Positions 15,985 through 24,607 of a stretch of 64,000 nt of DNA are shown piece after piece. The translations under genes and the position numbers were made by a program. The notes under the pieces are model-generated. The model worked only from the letters and a program-made list of their open reading frames with translations. It was not told the origin of the DNA and ran no database searches. The stretch is taken from NCBI RefSeq assembly GCF_014467055.1, contig NZ_CP060696.1:124001-188000 (forward strand). The letters are read 5' to 3'. Every line of letters starts with the position of its first letter. The stretch's first letter is position 1. Source of the stretch: Caproicibacterium amylolyticum (lineage in GTDB: Bacteria; Bacillota; Clostridia; Oscillospirales; Acutalibacteraceae).

Positions 15985-16701
15985 TTACAGATTGTTGGTG
16001 ACCAGCATAATTGCGGCCAGTGCAGCCAGCGGCGCAGTTTCTGTGCGCAGAATACGCGGCCCCAATGTAGCGGCAAAGCCGCCCGCGTCCTGAATCAGCT
16101 GTACTTCCTCCGCGGCAAAACCGCCCTCCGGACCAATATAAACCGTGATGTCCGTGTCCAGTTCTGTGATTACTACAGGAATACGCTCGCCGCCGCCTTC
16201 ATAGAACAGTACACGTTTTCCGGAGGCGTCCTTACAGGCCTGCTTCAAAGCTGTGAATTCTGTGACCTGCGGAATAATACCGCGGCCGCTTTGCTTGGCA
16301 GCTTCCTGTGCAATCTTCTGCCAGCGCTGTACTTTTTTGTGTGCGGATTTTTCATCGGGGCGCGAAATACAGCGGGAGGTGACGGTGGGAACAATGCGCC
16401 AAACGCCAAGCTCCACGGCTTTTTGCACAATGAGATCCATTTTATCGCTTTTGGGGACACCTTGACAAAGGGTGACTTTTATGCTGGGTTCACTTTTGCT
16501 TGCCTGCATTTCCGTAATGTGTACGCCGACGGTTTCACCGGAAATCTCCGTAATTTCACCAAAGTAATCGTGCCCCTGCCCGTCACACAGGGTAATGACT
16601 TCTCCCGGCTGCATACGCAGGCTTTTGGCAATGTGACGGCCATCCTCACCGGAAATAACGGTATCTTCGCCGGGAATTGTATTAATAAAAAAACGAGGCA
16701 T
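15985..16701 (-). CDS. rsmE: 16S rRNA (uracil1498-N3)-methyltransferase RsmE
   Basis: RsmE methylates U1498 in the decoding region of 16S rRNA. The 238-residue protein has the N-terminal PUA-like domain (HIAKSLRMQPGEVITLCDG). The SPOUT knot domain follows, with QKAVELGVWRIVPTVTSRC, then the SAM-binding YIGPEGGFAAEEV and TLGPRILRTETA. Length is normal. It heads an operon with the FabG-like gene; prmA, a common neighbour, is not present here. Confidence 0.93.
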   Translation of the reverse strand: MPRFFINTIPGEDTVISGEDGRHIAKSLRMQPGEVITLCDGQGHDYFGEITEISGETVGVHITEMQASKSEPSIKVTLCQGVPKSDKMDLIVQKAVELGVWRIVPTVTSRCISRPDEKSAHKKVQRWQKIAQEAAKQSGRGIIPQVTEFTALKQACKDASGKRVLFYEGGGERIPVVITELDTDITVYIGPEGGFAAEEVQLIQDAGGFAATLGPRILRTETAPLAALAAIMLVTNNL

Positions 16702-16789
16702 TGCTTTGCCCTCCTGTGCTTTCTCTTTAAAAATTCAGTATAACATGAATTGCAAAGGAAGCAAAGTACGAATACCGCGGTTACTTTCT

Positions 16790-16944
16790 TATAGCAATCC
16801 AGTAAAATAATTCCTTACAATTCTGAGGATTTCTCTAGCAGGAGAAATGTCTGCGCAGCAGACAAAAGGAGGCCTGCCTCCGGAAAAGGTGGGCTGTAAG
16901 CCCAGGGTTTTGACCTTGATGCAACAATTTTTTGAATTGCTATA
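16790..16944. repeat. MITE-like element, 155 bp, TATAGCAAT ends
   Basis: TATAGCAAT (16790-16798) is repeated inverted as ATTGCTATA (16936-16944), and the similarity extends outwards as CTTTC/GAAAG. Internal hairpins include TGTCTGCGCAGCAGACA and GGAGGCCTGCCTCC. It carries no gene. TTATAGCAAT recurs at 43504, and AAAAGGTGGGC is shared with the element at 8647-8764. The 16702-17065 gap holds only this element and the next promoter. Confidence 0.55.
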
Positions 16945-16994
16945 GAAAGCGGCACCAGGGCAGCGCGGCTTTCCCATTATTGTAGCAAGCTCTG

Positions 16995-17023
16995 TTGAAT
17001 TGGAAGAGAATAGATGGTATAAT
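16995..17023 (+). promoter_or_regulatory. Promoter of the GT2-DUF6020 operon
   Basis: TTGAAT (16995-17000), a 17-base spacer ending in TGG and TATAAT (17018-17023) form a strong sigma-A promoter about 40 bases before the glycosyltransferase start. Confidence 0.75.
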
Positions 17024-17065
17024 TTTCATAATATTTAGAAAGTTGCTGAAATGAGGAGAATCATA

Positions 17066-18007
17066 GTGAATTCGATTGCAGTGTTAATTCCTTGCTACAA
17101 TGAAGCCAAAACCATTCAAAAGGTAATCAAAGATTACCGCGCGGTTTTACCGGAAGCAAGCATTTACGTTTATGACAATAATTCTACGGACGGCACCGCG
17201 CAGCTCGCAGCAGAGGCGGGTGCGGTGGTTCGGCACGAGTACCGGCAGGGCAAAGGCAACGTCATTCGCAGTATGTTTCGGGAGGTGGAGGCGGACTGCT
17301 ACTTGATGACAGACGGTGACGATACTTACCCGGCAGAAAACGCCGCGGAGATGGTGAAGCTTATCTTGGAAAAAAAGGCGGATATTGTGAATGGAGACCG
17401 CCTTTCTTCTACATATTTTGAAGAAAACAAGCGTCCGTTTCACAATGTGGGAAATGTGATGGTACGCGATTTGATTAATCGCATTTTTTCAACAAAGGTG
17501 CGGGATATTATGACCGGTTACCGGGCGTTTAGCCGCAGCTTTGTAAAAAATTTTCCTGTGCTTTCGCGGGGCTTTGAAATCGAAACCGAAATGACCATCT
17601 ATGCGGTGGAACACAATTTTATTATCCGTGAAATTCCGGTCGCTTACCGTGACAGACCCAGCGGCAGTGTTTCCAAACTGAATACCTGCTCGGATGGGTG
17701 CCGTGTGTTGCGCACGATTTTCCGCCTGTTTCGGGAGTACAAGCCGTTTGCTTTCTTTGGCTCACTGGCACTGGCCTTTCTGCTCTTTGCCGTTCTGTGC
17801 ATGATTCCGGTTATGCATGAATTTTTTGCAACCGGGATGGTGCCGCGCTTTCCAACGCTTATAGTTGGTGTGTCCCTGGGTGTGTGCGCGCTGCTTTCTT
17901 TCTTTTCCGGGCTGATTCTGGAGGTTTCCGTGAAGCAGAGAATTCAGATGACGGAACTGTTGATGAATTTATATTCGGAGGTTAAGGAAGATGAAGTGGA
18001 GAAATAA
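17066..18007 (+). CDS. Polyprenyl-phosphate glycosyltransferase, GT2 (GtrB-like)
   Basis: The protein (313 residues) has the GT2 fold start AVLIPCYNEAKTIQKV, a nucleotide-binding YDNNSTDGT and the metal-binding MTDGDDTYP. Two C-terminal membrane helices (about 225-250 and 262-290) follow. This layout is that of GtrB/DPM-type enzymes that load a sugar onto undecaprenyl or dolichyl phosphate at the inner face of the membrane. I start at GTG 17066 with AGGAG 7 bases upstream; ATG 17051 would contain that site. It overlaps the next gene by 17 bases, so the two products likely work together. Confidence 0.82.
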   Translation: MNSIAVLIPCYNEAKTIQKVIKDYRAVLPEASIYVYDNNSTDGTAQLAAEAGAVVRHEYRQGKGNVIRSMFREVEADCYLMTDGDDTYPAENAAEMVKLILEKKADIVNGDRLSSTYFEENKRPFHNVGNVMVRDLINRIFSTKVRDIMTGYRAFSRSFVKNFPVLSRGFEIETEMTIYAVEHNFIIREIPVAYRDRPSGSVSKLNTCSDGCRVLRTIFRLFREYKPFAFFGSLALAFLLFAVLCMIPVMHEFFATGMVPRFPTLIVGVSLGVCALLSFFSGLILEVSVKQRIQMTELLMNLYSEVKEDEVEK

Positions 18008-19895
18008 AGCGGCAGCGGCTTACCAGGGAAACCACGCGTATGCGGCTGCCGGCAAAACACCGGCGCAGAGGCTTGCGGCTGTGGCAGAGGGTGCCGCCGC
18101 ATTGGTGCTGGCGGGGGTGAGCGTGGCGTACTTTCAGCAGCCGGCGTATTGGACAGCGCCGGCAGGGCTGGTACTTTTTCTGCTGCTGCGGTATTTGCAA
18201 AAGGTGTGGACACAGCGGCTGCTGCTGTACAACGGCATTTTTTCTGTGTTGCTGGCGGGTTCCTTTGTTTTGGGCGGAAAGGTGAACACCTCCGGAAAAG
18301 TGCCCAGTACACAGGTGTTTCAGCCCATGTACCGCTCGGATGGGGTGTATTTTCTGGCACTGGCAGTTACATTTTGCATTGTGTTTTCCTGCCTGTCTGA
18401 TTTTCTGGGCAAGCATCCGCTTTCGGCAAAGCAAAAGTACCTCTGTTCCTCTCGGACAATTTGGCTCGGGAGCAGCATTTTCCTGTTTTTGTGCTGGATT
18501 CCGGCGCTGCTGGTGTTTTTCCCGGGCGGCATTACATGGGATTCAACAGCGTGCGCTGTGCGCGCGCTTGGTAAGGCGCCTCTTTCCAACCAGCAGCCGG
18601 TGCTGTACATCCTGCTGATGCGCCCGTTCTTGCTGGGAGCAAACGCGTTGGGCTTCAGCACCGGCACCGGGGTGGGTGTGTTTCTTGCGGTGCAGACTTT
18701 GGCTATGGCGGTGATGGTGGGGTACTTTCCTGCGTGGCTTGCAAAAAAGCAGTTTTCGTTTTGGGTGGCAGTGCCGGTGCTCGCGTACTTTGCACTCAAC
18801 CCAATTTTTGCCGTGTATGCCGGCACCATGTGGAAGGACGTTCTGTTTGGTGCGCTGATTCTGCTGTACACCCTGCAGGTGTATGACATTTTGGAAAGTA
18901 AAGGGGAAGCGCTGAAGCACGCGGGGGCACTGGCGGGCTTCCTGACGCTGAATCTGCTGGTTTGTTTTATGCGAAACAACGGTTATTACATTGTTCTGGT
19001 AACGCTTGTGGTGCTGGCGGTACTGTACCGAAAGCAGTGGAAACGTCTGCTGCCGGCTTTTTTGGCGGTGCTCATTTTGGTGCCCGCTGTGCAGGGGCCG
19101 GGTTACAAAGCAATGAAAATTCTTCCAAGCCCTTTTGCGGAGTCTGTGGGTGTGCCGCTGCAGCAAATGAGCTACACAGTGGTGTGCGGCGGAAAAATGA
19201 CCGCCCGGCAGAAGGCGTATATGGAGAATCTGCTGCCGCAGCAGACGATAAAACAGGCCTACCGTCCCTTTACCGCAGACGGCATTAAATTTCACAAGCA
19301 ATTTAATGGCATATATCTGGAAGAACACAAAGCGGAGTTCTTTAAAACATGGCTTGGGATGCTGGTGCCCAATTTTTCGCTGTATGTAAAGGCATACGCT
19401 ATGGAAACATTGGGCTACTGGCACATGGGAACCACCAACTGGGTTGCGGCATTTGGTGTGGCAAAGGGCTGCGGCGCTGAACAGATGGATATTGTGCCGC
19501 GGAATATTGCGGGACTGGCTGCCAATCAGCAGGCGATTAAAAATCACATTTCGTATACACAGAGGTGCATTCCGTTTGTTTCGTGGATTTTGAACATCGG
19601 CTTTTTGGTGTGGGCGGCGGTTTTTGCACTGTTTCAGCTGCTGCAGCGCAGGGACAGAAGGCGCGCCTTGACCCTGCTACCGGGGGCATTGCTGTGGCTG
19701 ACGCTGATGGTGGCTTCACCAACCTACTGTGAGTTCCGCTATCTGTTTTTCTTTGCATTGCAGCTGCCACTGGCGGTGTTTCTGTCTTTTCCGGTGCGCA
19801 GCGCACCGCTGCCGGAAAAGACTGCGTGCAGCGGTCAGCAGGAGCTTGCCGCCGAGACGGCGGATGCAGACCTGCCGGATGAGATCAAAATTTGA
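17991..19895 (+). CDS. DUF6020 family polytopic membrane protein (probable GT-C-like transferase)
   Basis: 634 residues with about 12 membrane helices. The motif FPGGITWDSTACAVRALG with the following NQQPVLYILLM, and later MWKDVLFG, is typical of DUF6020 proteins. The Asp-containing first loop and long extracytoplasmic segment (about 380-510) resemble GT-C glycosyltransferases that use polyprenyl-linked sugars. This function is inferred from the overlap with the GtrB-like gene, not proven. The Ala-rich N-terminal 20 residues are cytoplasmic. A terminator follows at once. Confidence 0.72.
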   Translation: MKWRNKAAAAYQGNHAYAAAGKTPAQRLAAVAEGAAALVLAGVSVAYFQQPAYWTAPAGLVLFLLLRYLQKVWTQRLLLYNGIFSVLLAGSFVLGGKVNTSGKVPSTQVFQPMYRSDGVYFLALAVTFCIVFSCLSDFLGKHPLSAKQKYLCSSRTIWLGSSIFLFLCWIPALLVFFPGGITWDSTACAVRALGKAPLSNQQPVLYILLMRPFLLGANALGFSTGTGVGVFLAVQTLAMAVMVGYFPAWLAKKQFSFWVAVPVLAYFALNPIFAVYAGTMWKDVLFGALILLYTLQVYDILESKGEALKHAGALAGFLTLNLLVCFMRNNGYYIVLVTLVVLAVLYRKQWKRLLPAFLAVLILVPAVQGPGYKAMKILPSPFAESVGVPLQQMSYTVVCGGKMTARQKAYMENLLPQQTIKQAYRPFTADGIKFHKQFNGIYLEEHKAEFFKTWLGMLVPNFSLYVKAYAMETLGYWHMGTTNWVAAFGVAKGCGAEQMDIVPRNIAGLAANQQAIKNHISYTQRCIPFVSWILNIGFLVWAAVFALFQLLQRRDRRRALTLLPGALLWLTLMVASPTYCEFRYLFFFALQLPLAVFLSFPVRSAPLPEKTACSGQQELAAETADADLPDEIKI

Positions 19896-19901
19896 GGCAG
19901 C

Positions 19902-19952
19902 AAAAAAGCTCGTTTGTCCGCAGCCGAACTGCGCAGACAAACGAGCTTTTAT
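19902..19952. terminator. Bidirectional terminator
   Basis: Arms 19904-19918 and 19936-19950 pair perfectly over 15 bases, flanked by an A-run and a T-run. It separates the convergent DUF6020 and purine permease genes. Confidence 0.9.
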
Positions 19953-19962
19953 AATGCTTGCA

Positions 19963-21438
19963 TCAGATAATTGCCAGAACAATAAAGTTCAGCACAAACA
20001 AACCGGAAACAACCCAGATAATGGGGCTGACTTTCTTAGCCTTGCCGCGGACAGTTTCTACAATGCAGTAGAAAATGAAGCCGAACGCAATACCATAGGA
20101 AATGCTGTAGCAGAGTGCCATGAAGATGCCACCGAAGAACGCTGGAACTGCTTCTGCAAAGTCGTCCCATTTGATTTCGCTGAAAGAGGAAATCATCATA
20201 ATGCCGACGGCAATCAATGCCGGTGCGGTAGCCGCAGAGGGAACACCGCTGAGGATAGGTGCCGCAAACGCACTGAGGACAAACAAAGCCGCAACAAATA
20301 CGCTGGTCAGGCCAGTACGTCCGCCCGCGCCGATGCCAGCTGCGGATTCCACATAGGTGGTTGTGTTGGAAGTACCGAAGATGGAACCGATGGAGGTAGC
20401 AGTGGCATCGGCAAACAGCGCACGATCCATTTTGCTTCTAAAGCCGTTGCTGTTCTCCATCGCCCACTCGTCCTGCTCGGAGAAAATTCCGCTTTTGCGG
20501 CCCGTGCCGATAAAAGTACCGATGGTGTCAAAGGTATCAGACAGGCAGAAAGCAAAAATTGTCATGATGACCAACGGAATCTTTGACGGGTCTGAAAACA
20601 GACTGCCCATGCCCTGACTGCCGAATGCCGCACCGAAAGTGGTGGGCAGCTGACTGACAGCTTCCGGGAAGCTGATAGTTGAAGTGCTGCTGAAGTTACT
20701 GATGCCCGCCGGAATGCCGAGAATCGTAATGGCAGCGATGCTGATAAGAATTGCGCCGGGAACTTTTTTAACCAGCAGAATAATTGTAAGCACAACACCC
20801 AGCAGCGCCAGCAGTACACCCGCAGTGTTGAACTTTACCAGTTCCGGCACAGCGCCGGAGTTTGCGGTAATTGCGGTTTTTGCAATGTTTGCAATTGCAC
20901 TTTTGCCGTCGGCAGAGGTGTAGTTGCCCCCATCGACTGCAAACTGCAGAATGCCAGCATTTTTAAGACCAATATAGGCGATGAAAATGCCAATGCCGCC
21001 GCCGATGGCGTGTTGCAGTGATTCCGGAATGGACTGAATAATCATTTTACGTACTTTTGTAACTGTGATCAGGATATTTACAAGGCCGCAGATAAAGACC
21101 ATTGCAAGTGCCTGCTGCCAAGTAAAGTGCAGGCCGAAACACACGGTGTAGGTAAAAAATGCGTTTAGCCCCATGCCGGGCGCCTGTGCATACGGTACAT
21201 TTGCAAAAAGGCCCATGACAAGTGTGCCAATTACGGATGAAATGATGGTTGCAAGGAATACAGCGCCCCAGGGCATACCGGTTTGCGAAAGAACGCCGGG
21301 GTTTACCATGATGATGTACGCCATTGCAAAGAATGTGGTAAGGCCTGCAATGAACTCCTTGCCCACACTGCTGTTGTTCCCCTTCAGGTTGAAAAAGTCA
21401 CCCTTTAGGTGGACAGGCTGAAATGAATGTTCCTCCAT
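19963..21438 (-). CDS. NCS2 family purine permease (AzgA-like)
   Basis: A 491-residue permease of the AzgA branch, which imports adenine, guanine or hypoxanthine with protons. Visible signatures are YAQAPGMGLNAFFTYTV near residues 85-102 and the second half-repeat ESAAGIGAGGRTGLTSV. About 13 membrane helices fit the 14-segment NCS2 fold. AGGAGGA precedes ATG 21438. I looked for a purine riboswitch in the leader and did not see its conserved core. Control may be at the promoter only. Confidence 0.9.
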   Translation of the reverse strand: MEEHSFQPVHLKGDFFNLKGNNSSVGKEFIAGLTTFFAMAYIIMVNPGVLSQTGMPWGAVFLATIISSVIGTLVMGLFANVPYAQAPGMGLNAFFTYTVCFGLHFTWQQALAMVFICGLVNILITVTKVRKMIIQSIPESLQHAIGGGIGIFIAYIGLKNAGILQFAVDGGNYTSADGKSAIANIAKTAITANSGAVPELVKFNTAGVLLALLGVVLTIILLVKKVPGAILISIAAITILGIPAGISNFSSTSTISFPEAVSQLPTTFGAAFGSQGMGSLFSDPSKIPLVIMTIFAFCLSDTFDTIGTFIGTGRKSGIFSEQDEWAMENSNGFRSKMDRALFADATATSIGSIFGTSNTTTYVESAAGIGAGGRTGLTSVFVAALFVLSAFAAPILSGVPSAATAPALIAVGIMMISSFSEIKWDDFAEAVPAFFGGIFMALCYSISYGIAFGFIFYCIVETVRGKAKKVSPIIWVVSGLFVLNFIVLAII

Positions 21439-21482
21439 AGCTCAATAAATCCTCCTGTGAACTTATGATAATGAATAATTTA

Positions 21483-21511
21483 ATTATAGATTATTCGTAA
21501 AAGATTTGCAA
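21483..21511 (-). promoter_or_regulatory. Promoter of the purine permease gene
   Basis: Minus-strand TTGCAA (21506-21511), a 17-base spacer and TATAAT (21483-21488) lie about 45 bases before the permease start. Confidence 0.7.
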
Positions 21512-21580
21512 CATTTTGTTTAAATATGGGCTTTTATTTTTTTACAAATTATTCACAAACTTTCGGACGAATTTTGGCGA

Positions 21581-21617
21581 ACAAAAAGCCGCAGCAATTC
21601 AGCTGCGGCTTTTTGTG
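21581..21617 (-). terminator. Terminator after pckA
   Basis: AAAAAGCCGCAG and CTGCGGCTTTTT pair over 12 bases in 21583-21614. It follows the pckA stop by about 45 bases on the minus strand and precedes the permease promoter. Confidence 0.88.
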
Positions 21618-21660
21618 GATTTTTATGAAAACTTAGGAAGTGAAAAAGGATTGACAAAAA

Positions 21661-23430
21661 TTATTGAAGACGAGCCTTCAAGCCGTCCAGTTCTGTGGAA
21701 AGTTCCTTTGGCAGCTTGTCACCGAATTTCTTGTAGAATTCTTCGATGCCCTGTGCTTCTTTCTGCCACTGTGCTTTGTCGATGGTCAGAATGTCTTTCA
21801 ATGTATCTTTACTGACTTCATCCTCAAGGCCTTCCATGTTGAGGTCCTCCGGTTTCGGCACATAGCCAATCGGCGTTTCAACAGCGTCTGCCTTGCCCTC
21901 GCAGCGGTCAAGAATCCAGTCGAGCACACGGAGGTTGTCACCAAAGCCCGGCCATTCAAAGTTGCCGTCTTTGTCCAGACGGAACCAGTTGACGTTGAAA
22001 ATCTTCGGAGCCTTGTCGCCCAGCTTTTCGCCCATCTCAATCCAATGCTTGAAGTAGTCGCCCATGTGGTAACCGCAGAACGGCAGCATAGCCATCGGGT
22101 CGCGGCGAACAACGCCGACTGCGCCGGTTGCGGCAGCAGTTGTTTCAGAAGCCATGATGGAGCCTACGAACACACCGTTGTTCCAACTGCGGGACTGATA
22201 CACCAGAGGAGTGGTCTGCGCACGGCGGCCACCGAAGATGATAGCGGAAATCGGCACACCGGCGCCTTTGTCAAACTCAGGGCTGATGCAGGGGCAGTTT
22301 TTGGCAGGTGCGGTAAAGCGGCTGTTCGGATGCGCGCCCTTTTCGCTGCTGGTCTTGCCGTTCCAGGGGTTGCCCTTCCAGTCGATTGCGTTTTCCGGCG
22401 GATTTTTGTCCAGACCTTCCCACCAAACGGTGTTGTCGTCAAGGTTCAGCGCAACGTTTGTAAAGATTGTGCCCTTCTTGGTGGAAGCAAGTGCATTCGG
22501 ATTGGATTTATTGTTTGTGCCGGGAGCTACACCGAAGAAGCCGTTTTCCGGGTTAATTGCCCACAGGCGGCCGTCAGGTCCGATACGCATCCATGCAATA
22601 TCGTCGCCGACAGTAAAGATTTTGTAGCCCTTCTTTTTGTAGCCTTCCGGCGGAATGAGCATAGCCAGATTGGTCTTGCCGCAGGCAGACGGGAATGCAG
22701 CGGTCACATATTTAATTTCACCCTGCGGATTCTGAATGCCAAGGATGAGCATATGTTCTGCCATCCAGCCCTCGGTTTTGCCCTGATAGGAAGCGATGCG
22801 CAGAGCAAAGCATTTTTTGCCCAGCAGCACGTTGCCGCCGTAAGCGGAGTTGACGGAAATAATGGTGTTGTCCTCCGGGAACTGGCAGATGTAGCGTTTC
22901 TCAGGGTCAACGTTGCACTTGCAGTGCAGGCCGCGCACCCAGTCGTTGCTGTCGCCCAGTGCATCCCACACCTTATTGCCGACGCGGGTCATAATGGACA
23001 TATTCAGTACAACATAGATGGAATCAGTAACTTCCACGCCGATTTTTGCAAATGGAGAACCAACCGGACCCATGGAGAATGGAATAACATACATGGTGCG
23101 GCCCTTGTAGCTGCCGCGGGCAATATCATACAGCATTTTATAGCACTGCTGCGGATCCATCCAGTGGTTGGTTGGGCCTGCATCTTCTTCTTTTCTGGAG
23201 CAGATGAACGTACGGCCCTCTACACGGGCAACATCATTTTCCGCGGTGCGGTGCAGGAAACAGCCGGGCAGCTTTTCTTCGTTCAGCTTAATCATTTCAC
23301 CGGTCTGAACGGCTTCCTTGCGCAGGGTTTCCAACTGCGCCTCAGAACCGTCAATCCACATAACGGTATCCGGTGTTACCAGGGCCTTCATTTCTTCGAC
23401 CCAGTTCAACACAGATTTATTCGTAGTCAT
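21661..23430 (-). CDS. pckA: Phosphoenolpyruvate carboxykinase (GTP)
   Basis: GTP-dependent PEPCK interconverts oxaloacetate and phosphoenolpyruvate. In anaerobes it often works as a CO2-fixing, GTP-forming step. The 589-residue protein has the P-loop region AAFPSACGKTNLAML with the reactive Cys, the metal site VGDDIAWM, and the GTP-type features MDPQQCYKMLYDIARGSYKG and PMAMLPFCGYHMGDYFKHW. I start at ATG 23430, behind GAAGGAG; an upstream in-frame start would add a non-conserved leader. The promoter carries an inverted repeat over its -10. Confidence 0.95.
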   Translation of the reverse strand: MTTNKSVLNWVEEMKALVTPDTVMWIDGSEAQLETLRKEAVQTGEMIKLNEEKLPGCFLHRTAENDVARVEGRTFICSRKEEDAGPTNHWMDPQQCYKMLYDIARGSYKGRTMYVIPFSMGPVGSPFAKIGVEVTDSIYVVLNMSIMTRVGNKVWDALGDSNDWVRGLHCKCNVDPEKRYICQFPEDNTIISVNSAYGGNVLLGKKCFALRIASYQGKTEGWMAEHMLILGIQNPQGEIKYVTAAFPSACGKTNLAMLIPPEGYKKKGYKIFTVGDDIAWMRIGPDGRLWAINPENGFFGVAPGTNNKSNPNALASTKKGTIFTNVALNLDDNTVWWEGLDKNPPENAIDWKGNPWNGKTSSEKGAHPNSRFTAPAKNCPCISPEFDKGAGVPISAIIFGGRRAQTTPLVYQSRSWNNGVFVGSIMASETTAAATGAVGVVRRDPMAMLPFCGYHMGDYFKHWIEMGEKLGDKAPKIFNVNWFRLDKDGNFEWPGFGDNLRVLDWILDRCEGKADAVETPIGYVPKPEDLNMEGLEDEVSKDTLKDILTIDKAQWQKEAQGIEEFYKKFGDKLPKELSTELDGLKARLQ

Positions 23431-23486
23431 ACGACGCTCTCCTTCCGGCCCAATGGCCATTGACAATGTTGATAGTTTGCCCATCG

Positions 23487-23521
23487 TGTACAATTATAGT
23501 ACAAAAGGGAGTCGGAAGCAA
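23487..23521 (-). promoter_or_regulatory. pckA promoter with TGTAC inverted repeat
   Basis: Minus-strand TTGCTT (23516-23521), 17 bases and TATAAT (23493-23498) form the promoter. TGTAC (23487-23491) and GTACA (23499-23503) flank the -10 exactly, which suggests an operator. The regulator is unknown. Confidence 0.55.
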
Positions 23522-23558
23522 GGAGGTAATTTTGAATTTTAAGAAAATATTTCCTTCA

Positions 23559-24569
23559 TTAATTTGCTTCCATTGGCATTTCAGGGCGCGCATTTAAATC
23601 ATTTCCGGCAGTGTGGCCTGCTAAAAATTCATAGTAAGCCTGCGCGCCCACCATGGCAGCGTTGTCCCCGCAAAGAGAAATATCAGGTCGGGAAAACTGC
23701 CAGCCGCGCTCACTGCAGACCACTTCCAGCCGGCGGCGGAGCAGGCGGTTGGCACTCACGCCGCCCGCAATGACCAGTTTGGTGGCACCGGTGTCCTCGG
23801 CAGCTTTCACAAAGTTGCGTTCCAGACAATCCACCACTGCCCGGCGGTAGGAAGCGGCAAGGTCTTTTACCGGTAGCTCAATACCGCGTTGCTGGGCGTT
23901 GTGAATCAGATTGATTACAGCGGTTTTCAGCCCTGAGAAACTGAAATCATAAGGAGAGCCGTCCACACGGGGATGCGGCAGGTCAAAGGCGCAGTCATTG
24001 CCGCCTTCCGCGGTTTTATCCAGTTCAATGCCGCCGGGGTAAGGCATGCCCATCGTGCGGGCAGCTTTGTCAAAGGCTTCGCCCGCGGCATCGTCGCGCG
24101 TTTGCCCGAGCACGGTGATTTTAGTGTAGTCTTCTACATTTACAATGTGCGTATGCCCGCCGGAAACCACCAAGCACAGAAACGGCGGTTTTAGCTCCGG
24201 GCTGGTAATATAGTTCGCCGCAACGTGGCTGCGCAGGTGGTGTACCGGAATCAGCGGCTTGCCGGAGGCCATGGAAAGTCCTTTGGCAAAGTTGACACCC
24301 ACCAGCAGTGCGCCAATCAATCCCGGTGCATAGGTCACGGCCAGTGCGTCTACATCGGAAAGCTGCATCCCGGCATCCTCCAGTGCCTTTTTCGTAACGG
24401 GCACCACAGCTTCGCAGTGGCGGCGGCTTGCAATTTCCGGTACCACACCGCCGTACAGTTTGTGTTCTTCTACTTGTGAAGCGACCACGCTGGACAGGAC
24501 CTTCCGCCCGTCCTCTACAACTGCGGCGGCAGTTTCGTCGCAGGAACTTTCCAATGCAAGTATTTTCAT
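23559..24569 (-). CDS. tsaD: tRNA N6-adenosine threonylcarbamoyltransferase TsaD
   Basis: TsaD transfers threonylcarbamoyl to A37 of ANN-decoding tRNAs, working with TsaB and TsaE. The 336-residue protein shows the N-terminal LALESSCDETAAAVV, the metal-binding HHLRSHVAANY, the phosphate motif VVSGGHTHI, FSGLKTAV, and AGGVSANRLLRRRL near the end. Length is typical. RimI, a frequent partner in the same cluster, is nearby at 25745-26191, but tsaB is not in the window. Confidence 0.95.
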   Translation of the reverse strand: MKILALESSCDETAAAVVEDGRKVLSSVVASQVEEHKLYGGVVPEIASRRHCEAVVPVTKKALEDAGMQLSDVDALAVTYAPGLIGALLVGVNFAKGLSMASGKPLIPVHHLRSHVAANYITSPELKPPFLCLVVSGGHTHIVNVEDYTKITVLGQTRDDAAGEAFDKAARTMGMPYPGGIELDKTAEGGNDCAFDLPHPRVDGSPYDFSFSGLKTAVINLIHNAQQRGIELPVKDLAASYRRAVVDCLERNFVKAAEDTGATKLVIAGGVSANRLLRRRLEVVCSERGWQFSRPDISLCGDNAAMVGAQAYYEFLAGHTAGNDLNARPEMPMEAN

Positions 24570-24607
24570 ATGCTGACTCCTAACTTAAAAATAGCGAACA
24601 GAATTTA

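Noticed and set aside
21439..21580. Purine riboswitch before the NCS2 permease
   Set aside because: I looked for the conserved three-way-junction core and paired loops and did not find them; only a promoter is visible.
21664..23463. A 599-codon open frame antisense to pckA
   Set aside because: It lies wholly opposite a highly conserved gene, has no ribosome site or family motifs, and comes from stop-poor codon usage of pckA.
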